A stretch of DNA of 64,000 nucleotides from Eleginops maclovinus (GCF_036324505.1 NC_086368.1:2046001-2110000); one strand, 5' to 3'; positions 45,140-60,489 are shown, counted from the stretch's first letter. The notes: generated from the letters alone by a model not told the origin. Numbers and translations are program-made.

Positions 45140-45700
45140 CTTACTTTTAATGCTGACGAAGACTGGTGATAATGGGCATCCTTGCCTAGTTCCTCTGGTA
45201 ACGAGGAATTATTGAGATATTTTTCCTGTAGTGATTACAGATGCTGATGGTGGGGTATAGTGTCTTGATCCAGTTTATAAAATAAGGGGCAATGTAGTAT
45301 AAGGAGGTGAAGAGAAAGGGCTTTCCTCCCCTGTCAAACGACTTTCCTGCGTGTAGTGATACCATTATGGTTGGTGATTGATTTCTAAGTCCAATTTTTG
45401 TTTCGTAAAGGTTTATTGGATTGAATAACCTTCTCATGTTGTCTGAGGACTGACTCTCTTTGATGAAGCCAGTTTGATCCGGGTGTGCAAGTGATGTGAT
45501 AACAGATCAGTCTGTTTGCCAAAGATTAGCTTAGGATTTGTACGTCTGTAGTTGGAACATTGTATGGGGTCCTTAAAGGGTCTTGGGATACGTGTTATCA
45601 ACGCAGTGTTCATATACTGGGGTAATGTATGGCTTTAAAAAGTCTCTATAAAAACATTTGGAAAAATAACGATGAAAGAAAAGACCATAGATATTTCTAA
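45140..45700 (-). pseudogene. L1-clade LINE reverse transcriptase remnant
   Basis: In broken - strand frames one can read AHPDQTGFIKESQSSDNMRR, then PTIMVSLHAGKSFDRGGKP, APYFINWIKTLYP and, after a further shift, VTRGTRQGCPLSPVF. These follow the order of L1 reverse transcriptase: HPxQxGFIxxR, the catalytic box normally SLDAEKAFDxxxWP (here with the Asp changed to His), FxxWIxxLY and RGxRQGCPLSPxLF. Several stops and frameshifts and the lost catalytic Asp show it is dead. It is a different lineage from the LINE at 14.2 kb. Confidence 0.75.
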
Positions 45701-45730
45701 ATATTCCACAGAGTGACCATCCACTCCTGG

Positions 45731-45843
45731 AATCTGAAGAAGACTATGTGATTCACACATCAGTTATGGAGGGGCAGCGTAAACAACCCCCACCCCTCCA
45801 TTCTCTATACATTACATGGTTCCTAGGGGACATTTTTGCAGGG
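45731..45843 (+). repeat. Donor-like segment A (113 bp), identical to 46843-46955
   Basis: The 113 bp starting AATCTGAAGAAGACTATGTG recur without a visible difference 1112 bp downstream. Confidence 0.9.
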
Positions 45844-45976
45844 CTCCGGCAGTAAACACGCTTCATTACAAGGTCTTTTATTTTCACACAGCAAAGAAGC
45901 ATCCAAATCAATTCCTGTTTGCCCTTTGATCCAGCATGCCGGAGCTTGTAAGTTGCACACAGGCGCTGTACATTAT

Positions 45977-46000
45977 ACACAGGCGCTGGCTTCAGGCCCT
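45977..46000 (+). repeat. Donor-like segment B (24 bp), inverted copy at 46817-46840
   Basis: 24 bp (ACACAGGCGCTGGCTTCAGG then CCCT) are present as an exact reverse complement at 46817-46840, two bases before the second copy of segment A. Confidence 0.85.
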
Positions 46001-46816
46001 TGAGAAATGAAGATAACTGTTACAAAGATGACAGCACAATGTGCCTGTTTTTATTATTAGCAGAGTCTCGATGTGTTCCTGCAGTAACAGAATCCCCCTG
46101 CTCTCCATTGTGTGTGTAATCTTTCCTAAGGAGATACAAGCAGTTTCTTTTATTTTGTTGCAGTTGGGTTACCTTCTTATACAATGTGAGCGGGAAAACT
46201 GGTAGGTGATGGGAAAAAGAGAAACCAAACAGTAGAATATATTTATATATGTGCCTGTGAGATGTGCTTTCCTGAACACTACATTGATTTTATTTCAGTC
46301 TTTCCTGTGAGTTTTAAATGCAGTCATATTCTCATTGTAACTGCTGCTAAAAGGAGGTTCGTAGTCTAAAGTAAATGAAGGGTAAGATATGAGAATAGGA
46401 AAAAAAAAAAGGAAGGGAATAGCAGAAGGATTTAATGAATGTGCTCATAATGAAACAAGGGCTGGTAATGTACGAGAGGTGTATCATTTGAGAGTTCAGA
46501 GAGAGAGAGGAGCAGGAGAAGCTCTACTGTGATAATTGCAGATCCTGACATTAATGCTTCGCTAAATGCTAACTGCTATACAGTGTGTGTGTATAGTGCA
46601 CTGTGCCATGCAATGTCAACTGCTGAGCTCTATAGTACACTATCTTTAAGTATTTTATTATAAACTATCATAACGCTGTGTCTGACTCTATAGAGTTTGG
46701 TAAGGCTCTGTTAAAAAAGTATTTGAAAATGTGATTCAAAGACACATCTAAAAATTGAGAAAATACTCTTAGACTCCAGAGGGTTGATATTTGAGCTCTG
46801 TCTGTGAAAATACTGC

Positions 46817-47156
46817 AGGGCCTGAAGCCAGCGCCTGTGTAAAATCTGAAGAAGACTATGTGATTCACACATCAGTTATGGAGGGGCAGCGTAAACAACC
46901 CCCACCCCTCCATTCTCTATACATTACATGGTTCCTAGGGGACATTTTTGCAGGGTCGTTACTGCTGTCGTGGTTCCTCTGATACAGTTTGTTTTCTGAA
47001 TCTATACTATAGGTTACTTTCTGTCGCGGTTCTTAATAGCACAATAATAATAGCAATCAAATGCTCTTGTCCTTTCCTCTTCCTTTCCAGGCCAAGGCTG
47101 TAGGGGCAGGGTTCAACACATTCTTTCTTCTACGTTGTTCCACATGTTTCTATCAA
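46817..47156. repeat. Patchwork of four local duplications (B inverted, A, C, D)
   Basis: 46817-46840 is B inverted from 45977-46000. 46843-46955 is A from 45731-45843. 46963-47018 is C, matching 47451-47506 with one mismatch. 47020-47156 is D, matching 47988-48114 with a few mismatches and an 8-base length difference. The joints leave only 2, 7 and 1 extra bases. The whole patch can therefore be explained as copied from both sides. Confidence 0.8.
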
Positions 47157-47450
47157 TTATGTATTGACAGAAAATTTAAATATATTAGGTATTTATGGTC
47201 CAGTGAAATGTAGTGTTGCCATTTTACTAAAAAGGGCATATTTGAAGATAGGGTGCATTTACGTCAATTGATCAACAATATTGCAGTACTCCCACCCATG
47301 TTGGCTTTGGGCCAATAGAAACTCTCATTAGATTGTGACATCTTTAAACTGTGACAGTCTGCCCTTGTTCATAGAGTCCCAGTGGCTGGGGCCTGGCTGT
47401 CAGCAGGCCTGCAGGGAAATCTCTGGCTGCTTCCTCTGTAAGCCACAGCA

Positions 47451-47506
47451 TGCTGTCGTGGTTCCTCTGATACAGTTTGTTTTCTGTATCTATACTATAG
47501 GTTACT
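47451..47506 (+). repeat. Segment C (56 bp), second copy
   Basis: It starts TGCTGTCGTGGTTCCTCTGA and matches 46963-47018 with one difference (GTATC against GAATC). Confidence 0.85.
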
Positions 47507-47987
47507 ATCTTGGCCATGGAACATGAAAAACATACTCACAATTTGCAGTTTAATCAGTTTGGATTAATTTATTTGGTAAGCCTTCATATTTTGGGCCTGA
47601 ATTTTGATGTAAAGACAACGTCTACATTTCTAAATATCTATATTTAATACTATAAATATATTGTTGTGTCTGCTTGGTGGACAGAGATAAATGAAAGCAG
47701 ACTTGGCATGGAAGGAACTATTCAAACTACAGGTTGTCTTAAAAGATGGAAAGAATCCTGCCTAGAATGTTTGCCTGTCCTTGGTGATGTAATTAAACGC
47801 GTCTCAGGCCACAAGACGACACCTGAGTGTTGGGCCAACCCATCGGCCGGGGTTGGCCGAGCTGTAAGCCCTCACTGCGGAGACCATTCTTATCAGACTA
47901 ACCTCTGCTGCTACTCGCCTCCTCCTTTCCTTTTCACTCAACAACACATGCACATTGGACGGCTCGCTCACGGCTTGACGTTCCAGG

Positions 47988-48114
47988 TCTGTCGCGGTTC
48001 TTAAGAATAATAGCAATCAAATGCTCTTGTCCCTTCCTCTTCCTTTCCAGGCCAAGGCTGCAGGGGCAGGATTCAACACCTTCTTTCTTCTACGTTGGTC
48101 CACATTTTTCTATT
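47988..48114 (+). repeat. Segment D (about 127 bp), second copy
   Basis: It starts TCTGTCGCGGTTCTTAA and includes a splice-acceptor-like CCTCTTCCTTTCCAG followed by GCCAAGGCTGCAGGGGCAGG. The + frame after this AG stays open for about 60 codons but shows no recognisable domain. It matches 47020-47156. Confidence 0.8.
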
Positions 48115-50162
<2,048 letters not shown>

Positions 50163-50223
50163 TCCGTCCATCCATCCGTCCGTCCATCCGTCCGTCCGTC
50201 CGTCCGTCCGTCCGTCCGTCCAT
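50163..50223. repeat. (TCCG/TCCA)n tetranucleotide repeat
   Basis: About 15 tetranucleotide units, TCCG with some TCCA variants. Confidence 0.95.
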
Positions 50224-51376
50224 ATATCCATTTCTGTTTTAATTATGAGGTTTTTTACATTGAATATAAAAATGGTATAGCCAAAGATAAACCAAGTTAA
50301 TGTTAAATACTTCTTGTGATGGATTGCAGAAGTACAAAATAAAGATAGCATGGTGAATAGATGTTTCAAGGTTTAATGAAATGTAATTAAATGTTAATTT
50401 GCCATGGTGTATGAATTTAGATGCAGCTGATCTGGAATATACTGGAAATACTGAGGGAATATAAAAGGCAATCTGTTCTGATGTATATTGTCCAATTATA
50501 AAAACCTCCTGCCAATCAATAAACTACTTAAAGAATTGAAAAGATCTCCATGGTGACATGTATGCTTTGTGTTGTGGCTTCTGAATGCTGGCAGATTATC
50601 CTGAAGAACGGTCATGGACGAGGATTTAAAGAGCAATCCGCACTCTTTTCTATTTGAGTTTTCCCAATCTTTGCCAAGTATTCATCTCTGTCCTAACACC
50701 TTGATCAGCTTTAGAACAAAGTATTATTATTAGACAGATAAACAAGTATAGGAACTTATATGAACTGTGTGTACTGTGTTAGTGTGTGTCATGCTCAGTA
50801 GTTCTGTGAGGATCATCTCTGCATGTGTGAAGACAAAAGGTGACTTGACAGGACAGCATGCGCCCTTCCTGAAGGCACACATGTATACGAACAGTGTGCA
50901 TTACCAGGACTCCTGTTGTTCATGCAAGCATTTTTCAGTGGAATCTGCATCTGAATGTGAAATTCAGAAATAATACATAAATAATAACCATGCATGCAAC
51001 AAAGACAATGGAGGAGTGAACAGTGAAGCATCATTTAACATGCAACAGCATGCCCCTCCTGCAGGGACCCACTGAATGTCAGTCCTTGTCTCATAATGAA
51101 TCTTTATATATTCTGAACTCATTGCCACTAAAGACTCAGTCCTGAGGGACTGCAGAGCCTCTGTGCCTGACAGGACAAGCTGACAGGATGGAGCGGAGGG
51201 TACCTATCATGAGTTAGAACGCCTGTTTTCTTTAGTACGGTTTGAGGTGCAGTTCCAAATATTACCAATTACATTTATATTGACAATTACAGTACTGGTG
51301 ATGATTTTACAGGAACTGTCAGGTCTGTTTGCTCACTCCAATGGACTCATTCAGTGAGCTGCACCTCTTTATCAAT
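50224..51376. other. No gene recognised
   Basis: No supported coding sequence or known repeat. Confidence 0.4.
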
Positions 51377-52554
51377 CAGAGGTGGAAAAGTACTCAGATC
51401 TTGTACTTGAGTAAAAGTAGAAGTACTCAGATCTTGTATTTGAGTAAAAGTAGAAGTACTCAGATCTTGTACTTCAGTGAAAGTAGAAGTACTCAGATCT
51501 TGTATTTGAGTAAAAGTAGAAGTACTCAGATCTTGTACTTCAGTGAAAGTAGAAGTACTCAGATCTTGTACTTGAGTAAAAGTAGAAGTACTTAGATCTT
51601 GTACTTGAGTAAAAGTAGAAGTACTCATCTCTTGTACTTGAGTAAAAGTAGAAGTACTTAGCTTAGATATTGTACTTGAGTAAAAGTAGAAGTACTCAGA
51701 TCTTGTACTTCAGTGAAAGTAGAAGTACTCATCTCTTGTACTTCAGTAAAAGTAGAAGTACTTAGATCTTGTACTTGAGTAAAAGTAGAAGTACTCAGAT
51801 CTTGTACTTCAGTGAAAGTAGAAGTACTCATCTCTTGTACTTCAGTAAAAGTAGAAGTACTTAGATCTTGTACTTGAGTAAAAGTAGAAGTACTCAGGTC
51901 TTGTATTTGAGTAAAAGTAGAAGTACTCAGATTTTGTACTTGAGTATAGTAGAAGTACTCAGATATTGTACTTGAGTAAAAGTAGAAGTACTCAGGTCTT
52001 GTATTTGAGTAAAAGTAGAAGTACTCAGATCTTGTACTTCAGTGAAAGTAGAAGTACTCAGATCTTGTACTTGAATAAAAGTAGAAGTACTCAGGTCTTG
52101 TATTTGAGTAAAGTAGAAGTACTCAGATCTTGTACTTGAGTAAAAGTAGAAGTACTCAGATCTTGTACTTGAGTAAAAGTAGAAGTACTCAGATCTTGTA
52201 CTTGAGTAAAGTAGAAGTACCAGAGTGTAGGAATACTCTGTCACAGTAAAAGTATTCTAAATGTTCCTCCAGTGAAAGTAGAAAGTATTCTCATCTAAAT
52301 GTACTTAAAGTAGCGACAGTAAAAGTAGTCATTGTTTGATTGGTCCATTTCAGAAAAAAACATGTTTTAGTGGTGTTTATATTTGTTATCATTAATCCAT
52401 ATCTGCAAAGTAACTAAAGGTTAATAGATGTAGTGGAGTGAGTGGTACAACATTAACCTCTGAATTGTAGTGGAGTAGAAGTGCAAAGTAGCATGAAATA
52501 GAAAAAGTGGGGTACCTCATAAATGTACTTACTGTACCCCACTGTTCAACACTG
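51377..52554 (+). mobile_element. hAT-like element with 33-bp minisatellite, copy 3, expanded
   Basis: The left end is CAGAGGTGGAAAAGTACTC and the right end in reverse complement is CAGTGTTGAACAGTGGGGTAC. The array at 51388-52215 holds about 25 units of the 33-bp repeat, against about five and seven in copies 1 and 2. The core after the array (AGTACCAGAGTGTAGGAATA, GTAGCGACAGTAAAAGTAG, TTGTTTGATTGGTCC) is shared. The flanking octamers do not match convincingly. Confidence 0.65.
51388..52215 (+). repeat. 33-bp minisatellite array, about 25 units
   Basis: Each unit contains an AGATCT palindrome (sometimes varied), CTTGTACTTGAGTAAAAGTA and GAAGTACTC. As 33 is divisible by three, + and - frames stay open over many units (for example an 11-residue repeat STQILYLSKSR), which is not evidence for a protein. 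Confidence 0.95.
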
Positions 52555-53929
52555 ATTATATGAAACTGCCAGAAGGATGACATGACAGCGTGAAATGCTA
52601 TATTTCTCATATGGTTATTTATAGAAAAACATTCACAAGTTTAAAGAGACACTTTAATGAATTTTGTCAGCCTATTTTTGGTTATTACAGAATGGGAAAA
52701 TATGTACACATATGTAAAATATATTGTGTTTAAAGGAAATGTCTGCCAGGTATTGTTTTTGTTATCCTGTGCTCCGTATTGATCTGGAGGGAGCAACATG
52801 CAGCCTCATTAACTGGGGGGAAGCGCAGCGTGAAGACATCGCCTTTAATGCACTGCTGCAGTCAGATGAAAGGGAGGCGTATGAGTGGCGACACCCTACT
52901 TAACCCCCCGCTGAGCACTGCCCCCCCCTGCTGCCTCCAGTTTACTAAATCACAGCCCTGTAAATGCTTAATTTAAACTCCTGACCTGCTGGCTGTATTT
53001 ATACCTTCATCTTACTCTCTTATGACCTTTACTTAAACTGCACTAAGAGGAACATTACTGTGTTTCAAGGCAAGATGGCGGGATATGAAAGGTCACGCAT
53101 TAAAAAGTAAAGAACAACACGCATTAATAATTTAAGTTTATAAAAGCTGTACAAAATGCATAAAGGAGCATAAGGGAGCCAGACACTAACGAGCTGAGGC
53201 CATAAACACGGGCACTCTGCGGCTAATAGCTGTGTGTGTGTGATGTGGGGGGGAAACACTTTAGAGCTGCACACAGCCAAACTCTGAGCAGGGTGCTAAA
53301 GACGTGTTTAACATCCCAATGCTCCAAGGTTGGAGAATTGACTCGTAGGAGTATATTCAGAGGAAACAAAAACACTAACATCCAACAAATACAATCCGAG
53401 GAAAGAAAAACAACAATTCAGCATCAGAGGAATTCAGAAGAGGCAACCCTCACGGGGTCAGAGGATCATAACAGCAAGTGAAGTATTATCTTCAGAAAAC
53501 ACAGCAAACACAGAAAAGGAAACAACAGCAGATCTTATAATATTACATTTAACTTAAATATAAATTAAAGTGAGTCTAAATAATTCCTTGCTTTGTAATG
53601 TACTATAAGTGCATTTATGTAGACATATTGGTTATCATTTGAATTCGTAGTGCAGAGACTTTGCCAAAAATTGGTGCAGACAATCAAGTTTTAATCTTAA
53701 CACTTTTACTAGGGGTTGAATTGTATTGTGACTGGTGTGCCAGGGGACCTGTGTACGGACCAGTGTGGCAGCACGCATTCCACGTGAAGGTCACCTTTTA
53801 TGCAGAAAGAGACTTAAGAGACTCTGACATTTCCAGGAAAAAGGATCCCCTCTCCTTTTGTCTTGATCCATCTACTTGATCCACAAACCTGTCTGAAAAT
53901 TAGCTGATCAGATGTTTTTCTTTCTGATG
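52555..53929. other. No gene recognised
   Basis: No supported coding sequence or known repeat. Confidence 0.4.
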
Positions 53930-54320
53930 TCACAATGTTTTTTTTGGGGTTGTGCAACCATTTGCCACTAACCAACCAAGGTAACAGCCTCCCACTTTAT
54001 CACATGAATCTCCTCCTAGAGCACCATTGTTTTGTTTTTTAACCAATCACTCCACAGAGGGGCGTGGCCAGCAGCAGCTCATTAGCATTTAAAGCAGAAT
54101 CAGCACTTTTGGAACAGGGCTGAAACAGAGGGGTTTATGGGATGCTACAATGATCTGTTTGGTGTTTTAGCCAATCAGAGACAGGTTCTGTATATCTCTG
54201 AGAACTAGAATATATTGTGGAAAGAAAGTATGATAGAGGACCTGTCAAGAAGCATCTCTGTTAAACATAAATCAGAGAGGATTCATCACCAATATATTTC
54301 AGCAGATAGTAGATAAAAAT
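53930..54320. repeat. Possible fish interspersed repeat
   Basis: The series TGATGTCACAATG, GGGGCGTGGCCAGCAGCAGC, TCATTAGCATTTAAAGC and ACAGGGCTGAAACAGAGGG resembles a repeat type I associate with teleost genomes. There is only one copy in this window, so I could not confirm it. Confidence 0.3.
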
Positions 54321-55127
54321 AGTTCCAAAATGGAAAACGAATGGCTAGTCTTGAGATTGTGATGTCTGGAACCTGAGCCTGTCAGATTGAAGTGACTTTG
54401 TGTGGTCAGCAGGTGGACAGGGTGACGGTTGACCTGCTTGACTTGTAATAGATGTAGCATTCATGTAGTGCCTTTTCCGCCCCCACCACCACCACCCTCC
54501 ACTAGCATCTCCTGCCCCGGGCCTGAAACCCTGTCAGACATGCCGGCTCAAACACTCTTCCCTCTTCCCCTGGATCTTTATATTTCCTCACTCTGTCTGT
54601 ACTCTCTGCTCTTTCTCCGTTTCCTTACTCTCTTTTCAGTCCATTTATCTCATTATGGTCTGGCTATCTCCAGTGGCGTTGGAAATGAAGTGTTAATCTC
54701 TCTTCTCATCAATCTCGCCAGCCCAGAAGTGCCCGAGTCTCTCCCTGCATCACAAAATGATGACTGGCACTTTTACTTGTTTGGAGAAATAAGTGTGGGG
54801 GCTAAATTGAATTTTAATGGATCGCGCATACCCCCAGTGAAAGGTGCAATCCATTACTGAATGATTGTAATGTTATTTGTTGCCAGTGTTGATTTATGGT
54901 ACGTATAGTGCGCAGGGCCAAAGGTGGGCACGTTGGGGAAGGAAGCTGGTGGAGTGTTGATGGGATTTTAACTACGGCACGGCGGAGAGAAGAGAGGAAG
55001 TCAGAGACTGTATTAGCTGTTTACTCACCTCTCTCTGAAGGGAACAGGAAGTAGCTGCTAGACCGTGAGACCTGGGTCAAATGTAGTTACAATGTAGAGA
55101 AATCTGTTCGTCTCATTACATCATCTC
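54321..55127. other. No gene recognised; possible conserved non-coding element
   Basis: An open frame at 54429-54860 (+) has low-complexity proline at the start and no domain. The stretch 54770-54880 (ATTTTAATGGATCGCGCATA then CCCCCAGTGAAAGGTGC) is non-repetitive and looks like a regulatory conserved element, but this is an impression only. Confidence 0.3.
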
Positions 55128-55286
55128 CAGTGTACACTGAAAAACTGAAACGTTGACTTGGATTAAATCTATAATGTCAACAAATGTCACGTAACTGTAT
55201 TAGGTCAGTTGAAAGCAATTATATAAAGTTGAACCTTATATTTTGTATTTAATCTTAAATCAACGTTTCAGTTTGTTCACAGTTTG
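55128..55286. mobile_element. Short foldback MITE
   Basis: The left arm CAGTGTACACTGAAAAACTG then AAACGTTGACTTGGATTAAAT is matched by the reverse complement of the right arm (CAAACTGTGAACAAACTGAA then ACGTTGATTTAAGATTAAAT). The total length is about 159 bp and there is no coding capacity. Target duplication not resolved. Confidence 0.6.
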
Positions 55287-55417
55287 CCCCCGGCTCCAGT
55301 AGGTGTTTGACTGGATGGGCGCAGAAAAGCAGCGGTGGTGCAGATTGATGGTGTGATGCCGCACATCAGGTTTAATATGTCATTATATATCAGGCTGACT
55401 GCTGAACTAGCTCGTAG

Positions 55418-56712
<1,295 letters not shown>

Positions 56713-56802
56713 TTATTTATTGTGAAGCACTTTGTAAATTTCATTTCTTTGAAAGGTGCTATATTAAATAATCAAATTACTATTATTATTATTATTATTA
56801 GG
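56713..56802 (+). mobile_element. LINE (L2/CR1-like) 3' tail
   Basis: TTGTGAAGCACTTTGTAAAT, then TTTGAAAGGTGCTATATTAA and an (ATT)n tail follow the pattern of L2-type 3' ends (CACTTTG...AAGTGCTATATAAATAA then a short tandem tail). Only the tail is present. Confidence 0.5.
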
Positions 56803-57726
56803 TACTTTTAGATAAAGAGGTGTGTGTAGTGGTAGCACTTTTTACTGAGAGTGTTTTACCTTTACACTTGCCTCAGAGCTGTGCCACTTGTAAACATTTG
56901 TCGTTGACAGGGGACGGCCATCTTTCCTAAACGCTAATCCGAAAACTCCCATGAACGGTTAGCGGGTGGCTGTGGAGTGCATCACACTACATTTGGACAA
57001 GCTGAATAGCTTCTCCATCTGGACAAATTGGCAATTTCCAGATGGCAATATGTCAGGAAGCATCTCTGCTGCCGGCAGACTGTCACCAAATGTTCCCCAA
57101 ATTATGTTTGAGAAGTTGTTCTAAATCTTAAATCAAGCTCAAAATCTCACAATATTTGCTCCATGGGTTTGAACAAAAGCAATAAAAAAAAGTCCAATAC
57201 AGCAGCAAATACTGTACGTCTGCAGTGACGATTTTTCGGTTTCAACAACAGTATGCTTGATGATTTTGGAACTATACGGCAGTGTTGACTGCTACTGCAA
57301 CATATTTCAGACCACTATCAGCATGAATACTCGGCTCGATTGTCTCTTCTTTGATTTCCAGCACACACACTCGTATAATGTTTCTTGAGAGCTCAGGTAA
57401 TGCTCTTCTTCTCTGGTTGTTCTACCTGCAGCAGAGGTTGAACGTTACATCAGCAGCCGGGATCAGTCGGCTCACACGTGTGGTCGTCTCTGTGTGCAGT
57501 ACGGTGTTTTTTTAGAGGGCGTACGTTCTGGATGGAGGTACATCAGACGCTGTAGGCGATAGCTTTGTTTTCCCCAGAGACTGTTCGCGAGCAACCAAAA
57601 ATCAATGCAGCAGCTTACAGGCCATTTGAAGGGCCTGACTCCCTGCTCTCATTCATCACCCAACAATCTGCCACCTTATAGAGAACAAATCCCTCACAGG
57701 GACCCCCTCCGCACAGCTAGGCTCTC

Positions 57727-57730
<4 letters not shown>
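56803..57730. other. No gene recognised
   Basis: No supported coding sequence or known repeat. Confidence 0.4.

Positions 57731-57790
<60 letters not shown>
57731..57790. repeat. (GT)n microsatellite
   Basis: A pure GT run of 60 bp. Confidence 0.95.
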
Positions 57791-57793
<3 letters not shown>

Positions 57794-58366
57794 CGGGCGA
57801 TCTCCCTTCTCCATAACTCTTAACTCCCTTTAGTCTGTCAGTGTGTGTGGGTCGGTCATATCAGTCATCTATATATTTTTTCGCTGTTATCTAATAGCTC
57901 CTGCTACCACACATGGTCAAATGTTAGCATGGAGCAACAGCGCTGCCCATTTGCAAGAAAAAAAAGAAGTAATTCATTTATTTTATAATTAAAATCGTTC
58001 ATATTCATTTAACTTGCCTATACTACATCTGAACTTAGTTTGATTTTCAAAGCTTCTAATTTGGGATGCAAACAGAAACATTCATCGTCCACCATCAGTT
58101 AGAGCGCAGTAGTTTTAAATTCTTCACGATGGATTATTATTTTAAAAAAACATTCAAAGGAGCTGCTCCATCCAAGGCGGCAGTGTGCTCCACATATCTG
58201 CCAATGAATGGGGTGTAGATCAGCATTGAAAGCAGTGCATGGATGTGTTGCCATGTTAGGGTTAGAGGCTGTGGGTGGAGGTGCATATAAAGGTGGTGCA
58301 CAGGTGGATTTCAGCTTAGGAAAGGGAGGCACAGGGCCAGCATTTATAGGTAGCCGAAGGGCCCGG
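57791..58366. other. No gene recognised
   Basis: No supported coding sequence or known repeat. Confidence 0.4.
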
Positions 58367-58530
58367 AGGCCTGTACGACGAAGCAGGATTAGCGTTTAGC
58401 GTGGTAACTTCAGGGTTAACTCTGGGTTTTCGGTCCTACGACGCTGGCTCACTTCTTACCCGGGTAGATCTCCATGGTAACTTGTGCTGAACACCTAACC
58501 TGTCGAGACCAACTCAATGAAAGCCTCATC
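58367..58530 (+). mobile_element. Harbinger-type left-end remnant
   Basis: GGCCTGTACGACGAAGCAGG at the start, GGTAACTTCAGGGTTAAC, then an internal TCCTACGACGCTGG about 65 bp on and CCATGGTAACTTGTGC reproduce the order of motifs in the left end of the intact Harbinger element (GGCCTGTACTACGAAGCTGG, GGTAACTTCG, internal TACTACGAA, GCCATGGCAACATAC). I found no right terminus. An open frame at 58555-58809 has no recognisable domain. Confidence 0.45.
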
Positions 58531-60489
58531 TGCTGACCAATCAGAGCTCAGTGTTTGGAGTTTAAAGCTATGAAGTCATACTACAGGATACAGGAATACA
58601 GTTTAAAGTGCCGTATGCAGGAACAACGGATGGCAAACTGTGTGAACATGAAAATGAATAGAATCACTGCCCTTCTTAAAGAGCAATTTCACTATTATTA
58701 CATTTGTGGCAAGCAAGCTTACTTACATATCTGCCAGAACAGTAGTAACCAGAGCAAAGTAACTCAGAGCATTGCGTACAGTCCGCGGTACTGTAAGTGC
58801 AGACACTGACGAGTCGCATTTATCATTCAAATCACGTCATCAATCACATCATAATATATATTACATTATCTGAGTCAGCTCCTCGAGCCGGATCAGGCCG
58901 TGCAACACTTACAGTGCCGCATACTGTATGCACAACAACACATTAAGTTGACGAAACACTCAAGTGTAATTAAAGTGTCAGATCCATTCGTGTTTTAGAT
59001 GGGGGGGCTGTGATATTATAAACCTGTTAATTTACGCATTCAAACAGTCGGTAGTGTTTTACCAGCTGTCCTTCCTGCACCTCCAGCTGCCCCTATGTTG
59101 GTTTTATCCAGGATTATGTGTTCAATTCATGGATGTGCAGCCGGCACCCTAACCACACCCCGCTGCCACATACTATTTTCCTTCAATGTGTTCTTTATCT
59201 TGTTGCTGCTTCCTTAATGAACGTCACTCTCTAAGTACACAGTTTAGTTCCTCTGCTCAACACCTTTCCGCTGAGTTGAGTGATGAGACAATCTTCCCAA
59301 AACTCAGGGTATTCCCTCCAAGGTTGAAACACAACAAGGGATGATGGTAATACTTTAGAAGCTTGTGAACGTCTCACAGGGTCTGTGGTAGCTGAGAATG
59401 GAGGCTGGGGGAGGAAGCACAGCGGTAATAGGCAGGAAGGCTTAAGGATCTCTTATCTTGGGCCTCAGCAGTCACACAGAGTACAAGCAGGGGGTCAACG
59501 GATCCACTTCAGCTGCTGATGTGCTGAGCTCAAGCTGGGATAGGCTGTCTATGTTTGTGTGTTAGTGTGTGTGTGACACAGTAGTGGGCTGTGCATTCGA
59601 CCCCTAGGCCTTCAGTAGTGTCCTACCTGAATACATCCACCTCTTAATACCATCGTAATGACGTCACGGCTATAGAAACCATTAATATTGAACAGAAACG
59701 CAGTATAACAGGGCGCTGCATCACAGACAGGTATCTGATGTAGCAGAATGAATGCTGTTACCACAGTAAGGAACCCAAATAGCACAATTCAACAAGTGTC
59801 CTCTCACTGCAGACACAGCTGAGCCTCATCACCTCTAGCAGAAGCATTAGAATTTACTAAGAGAATATGAAAGAAAATGCAAATAGAAGTCATTCATTAT
59901 AGCTTTTATTCACCAATAAGTTTGATTATTTATTAACCAAATCCATCCCCCTTTCTTTCCTCAACAGTTCTCAGTTCCAAAAAAGTGTCCTGTCTATCGC
60001 CATTGAGACTTATGCTTAAAGTCCGGTCTGCCCAGTCGTATTTCTGGTAGAAACCATTGTGGAGCTCTGCATCCCTGCACACTTGTTTGTTTAGCTGTAG
60101 ATACACCCCCAATAGATTTCAAAAGCACCGTTGCTTGTAAGTGTCCAGCAGTGCTTTTGTGTCTCTCCGCTGCCTTGGTCAGACAACTCCAGTTTGCAAA
60201 CCCTCTACGGCTCCGAACCCCAAGTGGGTTAGTTGGGAATATCAGGCATTCCCAGCGATACAGTTAGCAGTGCTCAAGTGGCGGACATAGCCTTTCCCCT
60301 GCTGCGACAGGCTTGCTGCTAGCTTCATCAAATCAATTTCTCCTCTGCTGTCAGCCAATGTGGGCTGAAAAAAACAGCTGTAAAATCTAAAAGCAAATAT
60401 TTCACCTTGTGTAGGAAGGTGAGGTTACAGATGCTGTGTTCCAGCAGGTTGCTACACATGCTAACGCTGATAATCCAATCAAAGAACGT
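58531..60489. other. No gene recognised
   Basis: Short inverted similarities occur near 58790 and 58915 (GTACTGTAAGTGCAG and CACTTACAGTGCCGC). Otherwise there is no supported gene or repeat. Confidence 0.35.

Noticed and set aside
47848..47880. Small palindrome GGCCAACCC...GGGTTGGCC
   Set aside because: Arms of about nine bases with a GC-rich loop are too short to call an element or a structured RNA.
51329..52244. Open frames with 11-residue repeats on both strands
   Set aside because: They come from the 33-bp minisatellite of a transposon, and frames on both strands are open for the same reason.
54429..54860. 143-codon open frame on the + strand
   Set aside because: Proline-rich low-complexity start and no domain; length alone is not enough in 64 kb.
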